The notes: generated by a model from the sequence alone, not told the origin. Positions 9,771-20,307 are shown, counted from the first letter of the stretch. The stretch: DNA of 64,000 nt from CADEED01 sp963839685 (GCA_963839685.1 CAWIVS010000011.1:434001-498000); one strand, 5' to 3'. Numbers and translations: made by a program.

Positions 9771-11892
9771 GTCTCGATGCCGAGAAGCTCTATCGGCTTC
9801 TGCCCGCCGTCTATCGCGTGCGCGACGCCGCGCGCGACGAGCCGCTGCGAGCATTGATAGGCGCCTTCGCGCGCGAGCTGGAAGCGCTGGAGGAAAACCT
9901 CGAGCAGCTCTACGACGACCAGTTCGTCGAAACCTGTGCGGAGTGGGCTGCGCCGTACATCGGAGAACTGATCGGCTACCGCTCGCTGCATGGCGCATCG
10001 CCTGCCGTGGCGTCACCGCGCGCGGAAGTGGCCAACACCATCGCCTATCGCCGGCGCAAGGGCACGGCGCTGATGCTCGAGGAACTGGCGCGCAACGTGA
10101 CCGACTGGCCGGCGCGCGCCGTGGAATTTTTCGAGCAGCTCGCGACCACGCAATACATGAATCACCTGCGGCCGCATGCGCCGGCGACCGCCGCGGTGCG
10201 TTCGCAGCGCGCGATGCTGGCCGCGAACGGGCCATTCAATAGCGTCGCGCACACCGTCGAGGTGCGCAGCCCGGACGCGGGTGGCCGCTACAACATTCCG
10301 AATATCGGGATCTTCCTGTGGCGCCTGCAGCCGTACCGCCTGCGCGAGTTGCCGCTGGTTGCCGACCCCGGCGATGCCAGCGGACGGCGCCAGCGCGTGA
10401 ATCCGCTGGGCGCGGACCTGCGACTGTTCCGCAGTCCGCAGCCGGAGACTGAAATCGACCACATTGCCGCCCCGAAGAACGTGCCGGATCCGCTGCGCAT
10501 CCGCGAGTTCGCGCTGCAGGTGCGTGCCGCCACCGCCACGCTCGATGAAGTGAAGGTGAGCGACGACTACGGCGCCGGCCGCAGCGTGGTGCTGTCGCGT
10601 GCCGGCGCGGATCTGCCGCTGCGCGATGCGGGCGCCGCGCCGCCCGGCGATCCCGACGCGTTACTGGTGGTGCGCATCGCCGACCTGCGCGACGTGTTCG
10701 ACGGCGGTGGCAATTTCATCGGCTGGGCCCACGAGGACGACATCGGGCCGAAACACATCGCGCTCGATCCGGAGCGCGGGCGCGTGCTGTTGGGCGCGGA
10801 CCGTGTGGCGGAACACGCCAGTGAGCCGTTCACGGCCACGTTTCACTACGGTTTCTCGCGCGACATCGGTGGCGGCGAGTACGAACGAACTCCGGCCGAG
10901 GCCGCCGCAGGCGGGCAGGAGCTCACGGCCAGCGATGCGCAGTCACTGCAGCCGCTGCTGGATCAACTCGAAACCGCCGGCGGCCGACTGCTCATCGAAG
11001 ACAGCCTCACATATGAGGAGTCGCCGACGTTCAAGGCGCCGGCGGATTCGGACCCCGAGCGGCCAGGTGCGGTGGTCGGCGCCAGCAATGGCGTGCGTCC
11101 GCTGATCGCCGCCAGCGCACCCATGCAGCTGCAGATCGCCGCGAACGGCACGCTGGTGCTCGACGGCCTGGTGATCTCGGGCGGGGCTCTGCAGTTGCCG
11201 GTGGCGACGGATAACGAGAAGCGCACCCTGGTGTTGCGCGACTGCACGCTGGTGCCGGGCCTCACGCTCGGGCCACACGGCGAGCCGGGTACACCCGGCG
11301 CACCCAGCCTCATCGTCGAACATCCGTTCGCCGAGATCGTGCTCGAGCGCTGCGTCACGGGCGCGTTGCACGTGGTGGGCGAGTCCGGCGTCACCGTGAA
11401 ACTCACGGATTGCATCCTGGATGCTGCAGACGAAGACGGAACTGCCTTCGCGGCAGACGCAGCCGGCGAGGCCGGCGCGGAGATCACGCTCGAGGATTGC
11501 ACCGTGATCGGTCGCGTACACACGCGGCTCATGCGCCTCGCCAGCAACTGCATTTTCACCGCACCGGTCGAAGTCGCGCGCCGCCAGGAAGGCTGCATGC
11601 GTTTCAGCTTCGTGCCGGCGGGCTCGATCACGTCACGCCGCTTCCGCTGCCAGCCCGATGCGGCGCACGCGCAGGTGCTTCCCAACTTCACCTCGCTGCG
11701 CTACGGCGAGCCCGGCTATTGCCAGCTGCGCGCCAGCCACCGCGCGCGTGATTCGTGAAGGCGCCGAGCGACGGCGGCGAGATGGGCGTCATGCATCCGC
11801 TGTTCCAGCCGCAGCGCGAAATCAACCTGCGGATCCGCCTCGACGAGTACCTGCGATTCGGCCTGCGCGCGGGCCTGTTCTATTCAACTTAA
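9767..11892 (+). CDS. gpI-like tail/baseplate protein with beta-helix C-terminus, frameshifted at the end
   Basis: The first 650 aa are in one frame. The N-terminus (LYRLLPAVYRVRDA, ALEENLEQLYDDQF, WAAPYIGELIGYR, ANTIAYRRRKGTALMLEELA) matches the P2 gpI-like phage tail family of eCIS. From about residue 450 the protein shows repeated beta-strand units (LVLDGLVISGG, LVLRDCTLVPG, IVLERCVTGA, VKLTDCILDA, ITLEDCTVIG), a right-handed parallel beta-helix pattern with a regular Cys. The frame breaks between 11735 and 11800; the correct end is EMGVMHPLFQPQREIN... FYST with TAA at 11890-11892, a C-terminus typical of this family. The beta-helix suggests a surface-facing or fibre-docking part. Confidence 0.8.
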
Positions 11893-11920
11893 CGCCACCT
11901 GATTCAGTACGGAGACGACC

Positions 11921-14900
11921 ATGGGCGCCGATTTCTCAAAAGTCAGATCGAATCCGCTGCTCGACTACGCGGGCGTGGAGCTCAAGCAGGGCGCGGTGCT
12001 GCTGGACGCGGATGCCAACGAACTGGTCGCCATCTTCGATCGGCGGCTGCGCGCGCTGGCCGGCGATGTATTGGGCCGCGCCACCGTCGGTTCAAACACC
12101 CCCGACGCCTTCCACATCACGCTGGGCAATACCAGCACCGGCGCCCAGACACTGCTCATCGGACCTGGAAGGCTGTATGTCGATGGCCTGCTCGCGGAGA
12201 ATCATGGCAACCCGGATCCCGCGCAACGTGTGTTCGATGCCTTGATGGCCGAACCGGCGTTCAGCCAGCCCGTCCCCTATGAATCCCAGCCCTATCTACC
12301 CAATCCACCGCCGCTGCCACGCGCCGGCCGTCACCTGGTGTACCTCGACGTGTGGAACCGCGAGGTCACACACCTCGAGCAACCCGCGCTGGTCGAAACC
12401 GCGGTGGGCGTCGAAACCTCCTCCCGGGTGCAGACGGTCTGGCAGGTGCGGGTGCTCGGCGAGGAAGCCGGCTCCGGCACCACCTGCGGTTCGCCCGACG
12501 CCGACCTCGCCGGCTGGGCGGACCTGATCGCACCATCGACGGGGAGACTCACGACCGGCACTTACGAGGTCGCCGCGGTGACTGATCCCTGCGAGCTGCC
12601 GCCGACGGGCGGTTATCGCGGACTCGAGAATCAGCTCTATCGTGTCGAGATCCATGATCCCGGCGCGCCCGGCGACACGGCCACCTTCAAGTGGTCGCGT
12701 GACAACGCCAGCGTCGGCAGTCGCGTCGCTACCTGCGTCTCCGCCTCCGAGCTGCAGCTGGACACGCTCGGCCGCGACGAAGTGCTGCGCATCAACAGCG
12801 GTGACTGGGTGGAAATTCTCGACGACGTGCGCGAGTTCGCGCAGCACGGCGGAGAGATTCGCAAGGCCACCGTGGTCGCCGGCAAGGACCGGCACATCAC
12901 CCTCGACAAGCCGCTGCCGGCGGACATGTTGCCGGGCTCGTTCCCCGACAGTTCCTTTCCGCGCCAGCGAAACCTGCGCGTGCGCCTCTGGAACCAGCGG
13001 GGCGCAGTCCTCTCCACTGCCGGCAACGGCGCGACGACGGTGTTCCAGGATCTCGATGACGCCTCATCAACGGGTGTCATCAAGGTGCCCGCCGCCGGCA
13101 CCACGCTGCTGCTCGAAAACGGCGTGACCGTGAGCTTCGATTCCATCGGCCAAAAGGGTTTTCGTGCCGGCGACTACTGGGTGTTCGCGGCGCGTACCGC
13201 CGATGCATCCGTGGAGTTGCTCGACCAGGCGCCTCCGCGTGGCATCCATCATCACTATGCGCGCCTGGGCCTGTGGGACGCCGGTACCAACACCGAACCC
13301 ACCGATTGCCGCCACCACTGGCCTCCCGCGGGCGGCGGAGAGGACTGCGCCTGCACGCAGTGCGTGACACCGGAGTCCCATGCCAGTGGTGAGCTCACCA
13401 TCGAGGAGGCGGTGAACCGGGTGCGCGAAACCGGTGGCACGGTGTGCCTCAAGGCCGGTCAGTACTCGCTGCGCGGCGCGGTGCCCGTCGGTAATGCGCG
13501 CTCGGTGCGCATCAAGGGTGAAGGCATCAACACGATGCTGATTTGTGTCGCGGGCGCATTTGACATCGACACCGGCATCGCGGTTTGCATCGAAAACCTC
13601 GCCATCACCACTGCGGGCAGAGTGCCCGCGATCTCGGTACGCTCCGGGTACGGCATTTCGCTGCACGACTTGTTCGTTGCGGTCGTCAATCCGGCTGCTC
13701 CGGCCTCGGCCGTGGCGCTGTCGGGCGCGGTCTTCGACCTGTCTATCTACAACAACTGGATCACCGCACCCTTCGGCATTCGCGCGCTGGATTCCACGGC
13801 CCGCGAGCCGTTCAGTTTCCTCTGGACGGCGGGCCTGCGCATCGAAAGCAACCTGTTCTCGTGCGACCGACAGGCGATCGCCTTCGCCGGCAGCGTTGCG
13901 CACATGCTGGGCACGCACATTTCTGGAAACGAGATCTCAGGCTGTCGCGAGGCGGGCATCGCCATGATGGGATTGGCGATGCCGGGGTCGGCGGTACGCA
14001 TCGCCGACAATACGCTGAGCGTCAACGCACACGGCATCCGTTGCGCAACGAACTTCTGCTGGGTCGAGGGCAACCGTGTCACTGCGGTAGTCCAGGAGAA
14101 CTCCAGTCCGACTGGCGCCGGGATCACGATCGAACCCAGTCTGAACCCCGATGCCGGTGAGCAATACCAGCTGCTCGCCAACCAGGTGGGCGGCTTTCCA
14201 GGCGCGGGAATTCTCATCAATGCGTCGGTGCGGGACCTGATCTGCAAGCTCAACATCATCGAAAAGTGCGGCAACGGCATTGTGACGGCGTCCGGAGTTG
14301 TACTGGGCTCGGTCTCGATCGAGAACAATCATCTGCGCGACATCGGCACTCCGCATGCGGCTCCGCAGGTTGATCCATTCATATACGGCATCAGCGTGCG
14401 AAGGGCGCATTCGGCCACGGTGGTGGGCAACCAGTTGCAGCGCGTCGGAATCGATGCGGTTGCCGGTATTCAGCGAATCGCCGGCATCGTGCACTTCGCG
14501 GTGAGATCCAGCCGCGTGAGCAATAACGACGTCGCGGAAGTGGGGCCGGCCGCGCCTTCGACCGCCATCATCAGTGGCATCGAAATGCAAGGACCTCACG
14601 AGGATCACGTGGTCGCTGGCAACCAGGTGGCGCGCGACCCCGCTGGCGCGATTCCCGACACCACGAATTTCTTTGCCCTCCTGGTGGAAGAACCCTCGCC
14701 GCCCATACCCATCATCCATGTCGGGAATTTCACCACCGTGCATCTCGCGGCCGGTCGTACTCTGGTGCTCGACGGCACACACGCGTTCGCGACCGAAGCC
14801 GTGCTCGACGCCGGTCCCGTCGATGCACCGCTGCTGCGGCTTTCATCCGTCATCGTGCAGGGTAACGTGCTGCGTGCACGTGGCGGCACGCCGGCGGTGC

Positions 14901-15154
14901 ACATGATCACCGGCCTCGACATCAAGTTCAGTGACAACCGCTGCACGCTCAATGGCAATAACACGGCCGTGAACCTGAACTGCCGCGTCGCCGTGGTGAG
15001 CTCCAACATCGTGCGCGGCCTCGGACGGAACTCCGTCGAAGTGCCCGGCACCGATGTCCAGTTCACCGTCGTCGGAAATGTCACGAGCGGCGAAATCTTC
15101 GTCAGAGGACAGCCCTTGCCCGCGCCGTGGGCGCCACTCAATGTGAGGATCTGA
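11921..15154 (+). CDS. DUF6519 / right-handed beta-helix protein, possible eCIS fibre or surface component
   Basis: Intact 1077 aa, the longest undamaged frame in the cluster. The N-terminal half (about 1-480) opens with SNPLLDYAGVELKQGAVLLDADANEL and includes HLVYLDVWNREVTHLE and FKWSRDNAS, matching DUF6519 proteins found in eCIS loci. After a short Cys/Gly linker (GGGEDCACTQC) the rest (about 490-1060) is a run of beta-helix rungs such as LRIESNLFSC, THISGNEISGCREAGI, VRIADNTLSVN and VSIENNHLRDIG, as in tail spikes and polysaccharide-binding or -cleaving proteins. It is the only large fibre-like gene in the operon and is a candidate target-recognition element, but that role is inferred. It overlaps the next gene by one base (TGATG). 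Confidence 0.75.
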   Translation: MGADFSKVRSNPLLDYAGVELKQGAVLLDADANELVAIFDRRLRALAGDVLGRATVGSNTPDAFHITLGNTSTGAQTLLIGPGRLYVDGLLAENHGNPDPAQRVFDALMAEPAFSQPVPYESQPYLPNPPPLPRAGRHLVYLDVWNREVTHLEQPALVETAVGVETSSRVQTVWQVRVLGEEAGSGTTCGSPDADLAGWADLIAPSTGRLTTGTYEVAAVTDPCELPPTGGYRGLENQLYRVEIHDPGAPGDTATFKWSRDNASVGSRVATCVSASELQLDTLGRDEVLRINSGDWVEILDDVREFAQHGGEIRKATVVAGKDRHITLDKPLPADMLPGSFPDSSFPRQRNLRVRLWNQRGAVLSTAGNGATTVFQDLDDASSTGVIKVPAAGTTLLLENGVTVSFDSIGQKGFRAGDYWVFAARTADASVELLDQAPPRGIHHHYARLGLWDAGTNTEPTDCRHHWPPAGGGEDCACTQCVTPESHASGELTIEEAVNRVRETGGTVCLKAGQYSLRGAVPVGNARSVRIKGEGINTMLICVAGAFDIDTGIAVCIENLAITTAGRVPAISVRSGYGISLHDLFVAVVNPAAPASAVALSGAVFDLSIYNNWITAPFGIRALDSTAREPFSFLWTAGLRIESNLFSCDRQAIAFAGSVAHMLGTHISGNEISGCREAGIAMMGLAMPGSAVRIADNTLSVNAHGIRCATNFCWVEGNRVTAVVQENSSPTGAGITIEPSLNPDAGEQYQLLANQVGGFPGAGILINASVRDLICKLNIIEKCGNGIVTASGVVLGSVSIENNHLRDIGTPHAAPQVDPFIYGISVRRAHSATVVGNQLQRVGIDAVAGIQRIAGIVHFAVRSSRVSNNDVAEVGPAAPSTAIISGIEMQGPHEDHVVAGNQVARDPAGAIPDTTNFFALLVEEPSPPIPIIHVGNFTTVHLAAGRTLVLDGTHAFATEAVLDAGPVDAPLLRLSSVIVQGNVLRARGGTPAVHMITGLDIKFSDNRCTLNGNNTAVNLNCRVAVVSSNIVRGLGRNSVEVPGTDVQFTVVGNVTSGEIFVRGQPLPAPWAPLNVRI

Positions 15155-15660
15155 TGCGTATCTTCATCACGGAAAAGGAAACGGATCTCGAGGCACTGGC
15201 CTCGAGCCTGGCGCGCACTCCGCGCGCGGCGGCCGCGGTACGCGAACGCGTCCTGGCTCTCAATCCGCACCTCGCCGATGCCACACGCATTCCGAAGGGC
15301 GGCGTGCTCATCCTTCCCGACAGCCCCGAACTCAAGGCGGGAGTCGGCACCAGCGTCGGCGGTGTCAGCGCAGCTGAGGTCGCCGAGAGATTCACTGCCG
15401 GCGCACGCGACCAGCTGAGCCGCGCCGCAGCGCACCTCGAGACGCTCGCTGCCGACCGCGCGACGGTACGCGACGCGCTCAAGAGCGCGGCAGCGAAGCG
15501 CCTGGTCGCGAGCGATCCGCTGCTGCAGAAACGGCTTGCCACCGCCGACCTGGAATTCAAGGCCGGGCAGAAACGCGCCAATGAAAACCAGGCCCGGATT
15601 GCCGAGTTCACGAAGCTCGCGCAGGCCGAACTCGCGCGACTGCAAAAATTGATCGGCTGA
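15154..15660 (+). CDS. small LysM-like end protein of the eCIS operon
   Basis: 168 aa from the ATG at 15154, chosen because it overlaps the preceding stop (TGATG); an upstream in-frame ATG at 15127 lies inside the previous gene. The N-terminal 60 aa contain LNPHLADATRIPKGGVLILPD, similar to the second half of a LysM fold, and the rest is a highly charged, Ala-rich helical segment (residues about 75-165). No signal peptide or membrane segment. Nothing follows on this strand for over 1.2 kb, so it closes the eCIS operon. Its function is not known to me; a particle-associated or cargo-handling role would fit the position. Confidence 0.65.
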   Translation: MRIFITEKETDLEALASSLARTPRAAAAVRERVLALNPHLADATRIPKGGVLILPDSPELKAGVGTSVGGVSAAEVAERFTAGARDQLSRAAAHLETLAADRATVRDALKSAAAKRLVASDPLLQKRLATADLEFKAGQKRANENQARIAEFTKLAQAELARLQKLIG

Positions 15661-15685
15661 CGACGGCGCGGTTGACCGAGCCTCG

Positions 15686-16705
15686 TCAGGCCCCGCAGGA
15701 CTCGCGGATGATGAGTTCGGTGGACAACATCTCGGGCCGCGGGTGCCCGGACCATTCGACCAGCTTCGAAACCAGCATTCGTCCGGCCTTGGCGATGTCC
15801 TGCTGCACGGTGCTCAGCGTCGGTGTGCTCAAGCGGCTCAGCAGGTTGTTGTCGTAGCCGACCACCGAGACACCGCGGGGCACGTCCACTCCCGCGCGAT
15901 GCAGCGCGCGGATCCCGCCGAGCGCGATCAGATCGCTGGCGGCGACGATGCCGTCGAACGGGACCTTGCGCATCAGCAGCCCGTCCACCGCAGACTCGGC
16001 CGACTCGGCTTCGAACTCGACGCGCCCGATCAGCGCGTCATCGATCACGACTCCCGCTTCCTGCAATGCTTCGCTGTAGCCGCGGAAACGCTGGATGGCT
16101 TCCGGGTCGCTGCCACCGAGGAACAGGATGCGCTTGCGTCCGAGTTTCAGCAGGTGCTGGGTGGCGCGCCGGCCGCCGAGGAAGTTGTCGGTGCCCACCG
16201 TGCAGTATTTCTGGCCGGCAATCTGCGCACCCCAGACGACGAACCGGGCGTCGGTTTCGGCCAGGTGGTTGAGCTCATCGTGTAATGCACCTTGCCCCAG
16301 GAAGATCACGCCGTTGGCACGCCCGGTAGTGGTGGCGTGCACCAGGTCCTCGTAGTTAGCCGGCACCAGGTGACTGACGGTGAAATCGCAGCCACGATCG
16401 CGCGCGGCTTCACCGATGCTCGCCAGCAACTCGAGGAAGAACGGATGCGACAGCGGCAATGGCCGCCCACGCACCCGCGGCGTCACCACGGTGATGGCGC
16501 CTTCGGCGCCGATGGGGCTCGCCGGCATGTGACGGCGAAACTCATATCCATGTTTGCGCGCCAGCGCCCAGAGCTCTTTCTTCTTGGAGTGGCTGATCGA
16601 CGGATGATCGTTGAGGGCGCGCGACACGGTGGATACCGACACCTTCGCGAGCCGCGCCAGTCTCTCGAGCGTTATCGAACCGCCGCCATTTCTTGAAGCA
16701 CCCAT
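15686..16705 (-). CDS. LacI-family transcriptional regulator
   Basis: 339 aa from ATG at 16705. That start gives the usual short lead before the helix-turn-helix (ITLERLARLAKVSVSTVSRALNDHPSIS, residues about 10-37); longer in-frame starts reach into the promoter region. The rest is a periplasmic-binding-protein-like sensor domain with typical LacI blocks (NGVIFLGQG, TVGTDNFLGGRRATQHLL, KRILFLGG, FDGIVAASDLIALGGIRAL, VSVVGYDNN, LSTVQQDI). It is divergent from the TonB receptor gene and probably represses or activates it and the genes behind it in response to a sugar. Repeats and a CG-centred dyad in the shared intergenic region are candidate operators. The effector sugar cannot be read from sequence. 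Confidence 0.92.
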   Translation of the reverse strand: MGASRNGGGSITLERLARLAKVSVSTVSRALNDHPSISHSKKKELWALARKHGYEFRRHMPASPIGAEGAITVVTPRVRGRPLPLSHPFFLELLASIGEAARDRGCDFTVSHLVPANYEDLVHATTTGRANGVIFLGQGALHDELNHLAETDARFVVWGAQIAGQKYCTVGTDNFLGGRRATQHLLKLGRKRILFLGGSDPEAIQRFRGYSEALQEAGVVIDDALIGRVEFEAESAESAVDGLLMRKVPFDGIVAASDLIALGGIRALHRAGVDVPRGVSVVGYDNNLLSRLSTPTLSTVQQDIAKAGRMLVSKLVEWSGHPRPEMLSTELIIRESCGA

Positions 16706-16720
16706 AACTACTCGAGCCTC

Positions 16721-16734
16721 TGTTAGCGATATCA
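16721..16734. promoter_or_regulatory. candidate LacI-type operator
   Basis: TGTTAGCGATATCA is an imperfect 14-bp inverted repeat (5 of 7 positions symmetric) with the central CG that marks LacI-family operators. It lies 16 bases upstream of the regulator start, so autoregulation is plausible. A near copy (TGTTAGCGATATCG, then a similar CCCGG tail) occurs at 59092. Confidence 0.4.
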
Positions 16735-16780
16735 ACCCGGCATATGTCCGTCCGCCGCGCTGCGACACGTTACCGATCTA

Positions 16781-16896
16781 CGCAAATTTACGCAAAATCA
16801 CCTGGAACTATTGCGCAACTTTTTGCAACGTGGGTAGTGTATGTGCGCCGTTTGGCTGAAAGCGCGGCATTGACGAGCGCAAATATACGCAAAATC
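16781..16896. repeat. pair of 19-bp direct repeats in the lacI/TonB-receptor intergenic region
   Basis: CGCAAATTTACGCAAAATC at 16781-16799 and CGCAAATATACGCAAAATC at 16878-16896 differ at one base. Each copy is itself two CGCAAA units 10 bp (one helical turn) apart. Their starts are 97 bp apart, and they flank a plausible promoter. This looks like a two-site binding arrangement for a regulator of the TonB receptor operon. Confidence 0.6.
16811..16840 (+). promoter_or_regulatory. possible sigma-70 promoter for the TonB receptor operon
   Basis: TTGCGC (16811-16816) and TAGTGT (16835-16840) are spaced by 18 bp and lie between the two direct repeats. TTGCGCAA at 16811-16818 is also a perfect 8-bp palindrome. 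The match to consensus is modest. Confidence 0.35.
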
Positions 16897-16911
16897 GCTC
16901 TTGGGGGGTTC

Positions 16912-19900
16912 ATGAAAATTCGCAAAAGCTTGCCGAACTATGGGTCACGGGCGTTGTTCTCCATCGTCGGAGGCACGGTCCTGATCAACCCGGTGTTCGC
17001 GCAGGAACCGGCAGCGGACCAGGTGCCGGAGGTGATCGTCACAGGTCTGCGGGCCTCGCTCGAATCGGCGCAGGGCATCAAGCTCAATGCCGATACCTTC
17101 GTCGACTCGATCACCGCGACCGATATCGGCGCGTTCCCCGACAAGTCGGTGGCCGAGGCGCTGCAACGGGTGCCGGGCGTGACGGTGTCGCGCCTGCAGT
17201 CGAACGACGACAGCAACCACTTCTCCGCCGAACCCGCCACCGTGCTGATCCGCGGTCTCACGTTCGTGCGCACGGAATTCAATGGCCGTGACAGCTTCTC
17301 GGCCGACGGCTACCGCGGCCTGAATTTCAACGACGTGTCGCCCGAGCTCATGCAGGGCGTCGACACCTACAAGAACCAGACCGCCGAGATGATCGAGGGC
17401 GGTATCTCGGGCGTGGTGAACCTGCGCACGCGCTCGCCGTTCGATTCGGACGGGCAGCAGATCGCGCTGACCGGCCGCGCGAACTACGGCGACCTCTCCG
17501 AGGAGCCGACTTACGAAGTTCTCCGGCGTCTACAGCAACACCTGGGACACCGAAAGTGGGCGCTTCGGCGCGCTGGTGAACGCGGCGTACTCGAACATCC
17601 TGACGCGCACCGAAGCCGTCAACATGACGCGCATCAGCACGTTCTGCTCGGACTATCCGCAGGTCAACGGCGCGTATCCGAACGCGGTGCTCGATGCCGA
17701 CGGCAACGTCGCCTGCAACAGCAATCCTTTCGGCGGCACCGGCTGGGCATACGCACCCGGCCAGGTGAACTTCTCGCAGGTGGACTACGACCGCACGCGC
17801 ACCGGTGCGGCGCTCACACTGGCGTACGAGAACGACGACAAGAATCTGCAGATGGCGCTGACCGGCGTCTACTCCAAGTACGAGAATCCATGGCTCGAGC
17901 GCAGCGCCAACATCAGCTGGCCGGCCGGCGCCGGCTTCGGCACGCCGGTGTGGTCTCCTTATGGCGCGACGTCGATGCGACCGGTCACCGGCAACTTCGC
18001 CTTCGGCGCAGACGGCATGCTCGATTCGGGCGTGATTGGTCAGCCGGCCGACGTGCTTGGTTTCTACGAAGGCACCAGCGCCGCGAACATCAACCATGGT
18101 TCCGCGGTGCCGGGCATGCCGTTCGTGAACGGCCAGGATGCCTGCGGCGGCGTGTGCCTCACGGGATCCAACGTGAGCAATGAAGCGCGCATCTTCGACC
18201 ACGAAGAGCAGACCACGGATATCTCCTTCAACGTGAAGTGGGACATCACCGAAAACCTGCACTCGCAGTTCGACTTTCAATACATCAAGGCCGAGACCAG
18301 CAACTACGACATCCTGGTCGCCGCCAACAGCGTGGCGCAGGTGGACTATTCGACCAACGGCAGTGGTACGCCGGTGGTGGCGCTGTCTCCGGGTCCGAAC
18401 GTCAACTATGCCGACGGCTTCCTGGCGAACCCGCATAACTACTGGATGCAGTTCATCCAGGACCACTGGGAAGACAACGACGCCGACGAGAAAGCGGCGC
18501 GTGCCGACCTGGAATACGACCTCGGCAGCGGTGGCTGGCTGAGCTCGCTGAAGGCGGGCGTACGCTTCGCCGATCGCGAGCAGAAGGTGCGTTACTCCTC
18601 GTACAACTGGGCGCCCATCGCGCCGGCCTGGAGCTGCAACGGTCCGGGCTTCAACGTCGACAACACCCAGGCGGCGGCGTACCCGGCAGCCTGCGGTAAC
18701 GCGAACCCCTTCAACGGTTATGCACCCGACATCTGGGAATCCACCAGCCTGGACAACCACTACAACGGCAACGTGCTTGCGGGTGGACCGCTGGTGTTCC
18801 TCAATCGCGGCACACTGAACAACTACGATCTGCACACCGAGGGTCTTGCCGATCGCAACGTGAACGCGCCGCAGGGCTGGAACCCGCTGTGTGATCGTAC
18901 GGCGAATGTGGCGGGCGAAGGCTGCTTCACCCAGCCCGAAATCCTGGACGTGAACGAGAAGAGCAAGGCTGCATATTTCATGCTGCGCTTCGGCGGTCCG
19001 GAGGCGAACCTGGGTAGCGTGAACGTGGTGGGCAACATCGGCGTGCGCTACGTGAAGACCGACGTAAGCAGCCATGGCTTCGTCGCCTTCCCGACGTCCA
19101 ACTGGTACACCCAGGCGCTGGCCTCGGGCCAGGGCGCGTGCAACCCGGCGGACAACGGCACCAACCAGGGCACGGACATCCAGTGCTGGCTGACGCCCGA
19201 GCTGCTGGCGTACAGCAATGGCGCCGGTACCGCGAACACGCTCGACAAGAGCTTACGAGAACTGGTTGCCGAGCTTCAATGTGCGCTTCGGTTTCACGGA
19301 CAAGCAGTTCGCGCGCTTCGGCTACTCGAAGGCGATCTCGCGGCCGGACTTCGGCCTGTTGCGCAACTCGGTGGCCATCAACGCTCCGCCCATCGACACC
19401 GGCACCGCCTCGCCGTATCTCATCAAGAACGCGCAAGGTGCGGTGACCGGCTACAACTTCATCTTCAATGCCGAAGCCGGCTACGCGGGGCTCGAGCCCG
19501 TCGAAGCCGACAACTTCGACCTGTCTTACGAGGTGTACTTCAACAAGAGCAGCTCCTTCACGGTGGGCCTGTTCTACAAGCAGCTCTCGAACGGTATCGC
19601 CTACGGTCGTGCTGAGCGTGACCATTGAAAACAACGGCAGCACGCAGAACGTCACCATCCGCGGTCCGAGCAACGACCCGAACAGCGACGGCACTCTCAA
19701 GGGCTTCGAAGTCGCCTACCAGACGTTCTTCGACTCGCTGCCGGGCGCATGGGCGGGCCTGGGCGTGCAGCTCAACTACACGCATACCGAGCAGGACGAC
19801 ATCAACAACTCCAACCTCGCGGTGCAGGCCGGCTATCTGCCGGGCAGCACCACGGCCTTCGGTGGTGGCAACAACACCTCCACGGGCGGCCAGGGCAATG

Positions 19901-20307
19901 CCGGCAACCCGCTGTCCTTCACCAGCAACGTGATCGACTCGCACCGTCTCGCCGGTATCTCGGATGACTCGTACAACGTCATCGGCTTGTACGAGTACGG
20001 ACAGTTCGGCGCGCGGCTGGCGTACAGCTGGCGTTCGGAGTTCCTCACGGCCAATCTCGACTGCTGCATCGGACTGCCGGTGTGGCAGAAGGCAAATGGA
20101 TATCTCGACGCTTCCGGGCGCTTCACGCTCAACGACAATGTCGAATTCCTGATCGACGTGTCGAACCTGCTGAACACCACCGCGGTGACTCAGCAACAGG
20201 TGTTCGGTGACTCGACGCTCACGCCGGGTGCAGATCCGGTGAAACTGGATTCGGGTTGGGTGCGCAACGATCGACGCTTCCAGCTCGGCGTGCGCTTCAA
20301 GTACTGA
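16912..20307 (+). CDS. TonB-dependent outer-membrane receptor (glycan uptake type), frameshifted
   Basis: About 1131 aa when joined. ATG 16912 follows a GGGGGG run and opens a signal peptide (to about residue 31, ...NPVFAQ). Then comes a TonB-box-like EVIVTG, a plug domain (FPDKSVAEALQRVPGVTVSR, ATVLIRGL, MIEGGISGVVNLRTR) and a long beta-barrel with the terminal FQLGVRFKY ending in an aromatic residue as required for barrel insertion. Three one-base insertions break it: near 17515 (tyr-glu-phe-ser-gly context), near 19250 (lys-ser-tyr-glu-asn) and near 19605. Removing one base at each restores the frame. No SusD gene accompanies it, as usual for Proteobacteria. Co-location with LacI, GH97 and GH43 indicates oligosaccharide import. 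Confidence 0.9.

Noticed and set aside
11921..15154. Reading the beta-helix protein as a secreted pectate-lyase-like enzyme
   Set aside because: No signal peptide and no catalytic residues recognised; DUF6519 and operon position favour a particle component.
16781..16896. CRISPR-like repeat pair
   Set aside because: Only two copies, 78-base separation that carries promoter-like sequence, and no cas genes.
17348..19075. 575-aa minus-strand frame opposite the TonB receptor
   Set aside because: Composition (Val/Arg/His-rich, no motifs) and exact antisense phase to a clear receptor show it is a shadow.
16912..20307. TonB receptor as a SusC partner with SusD
   Set aside because: No SusD-like lipoprotein is encoded nearby; the locus is of the proteobacterial type that works without SusD.
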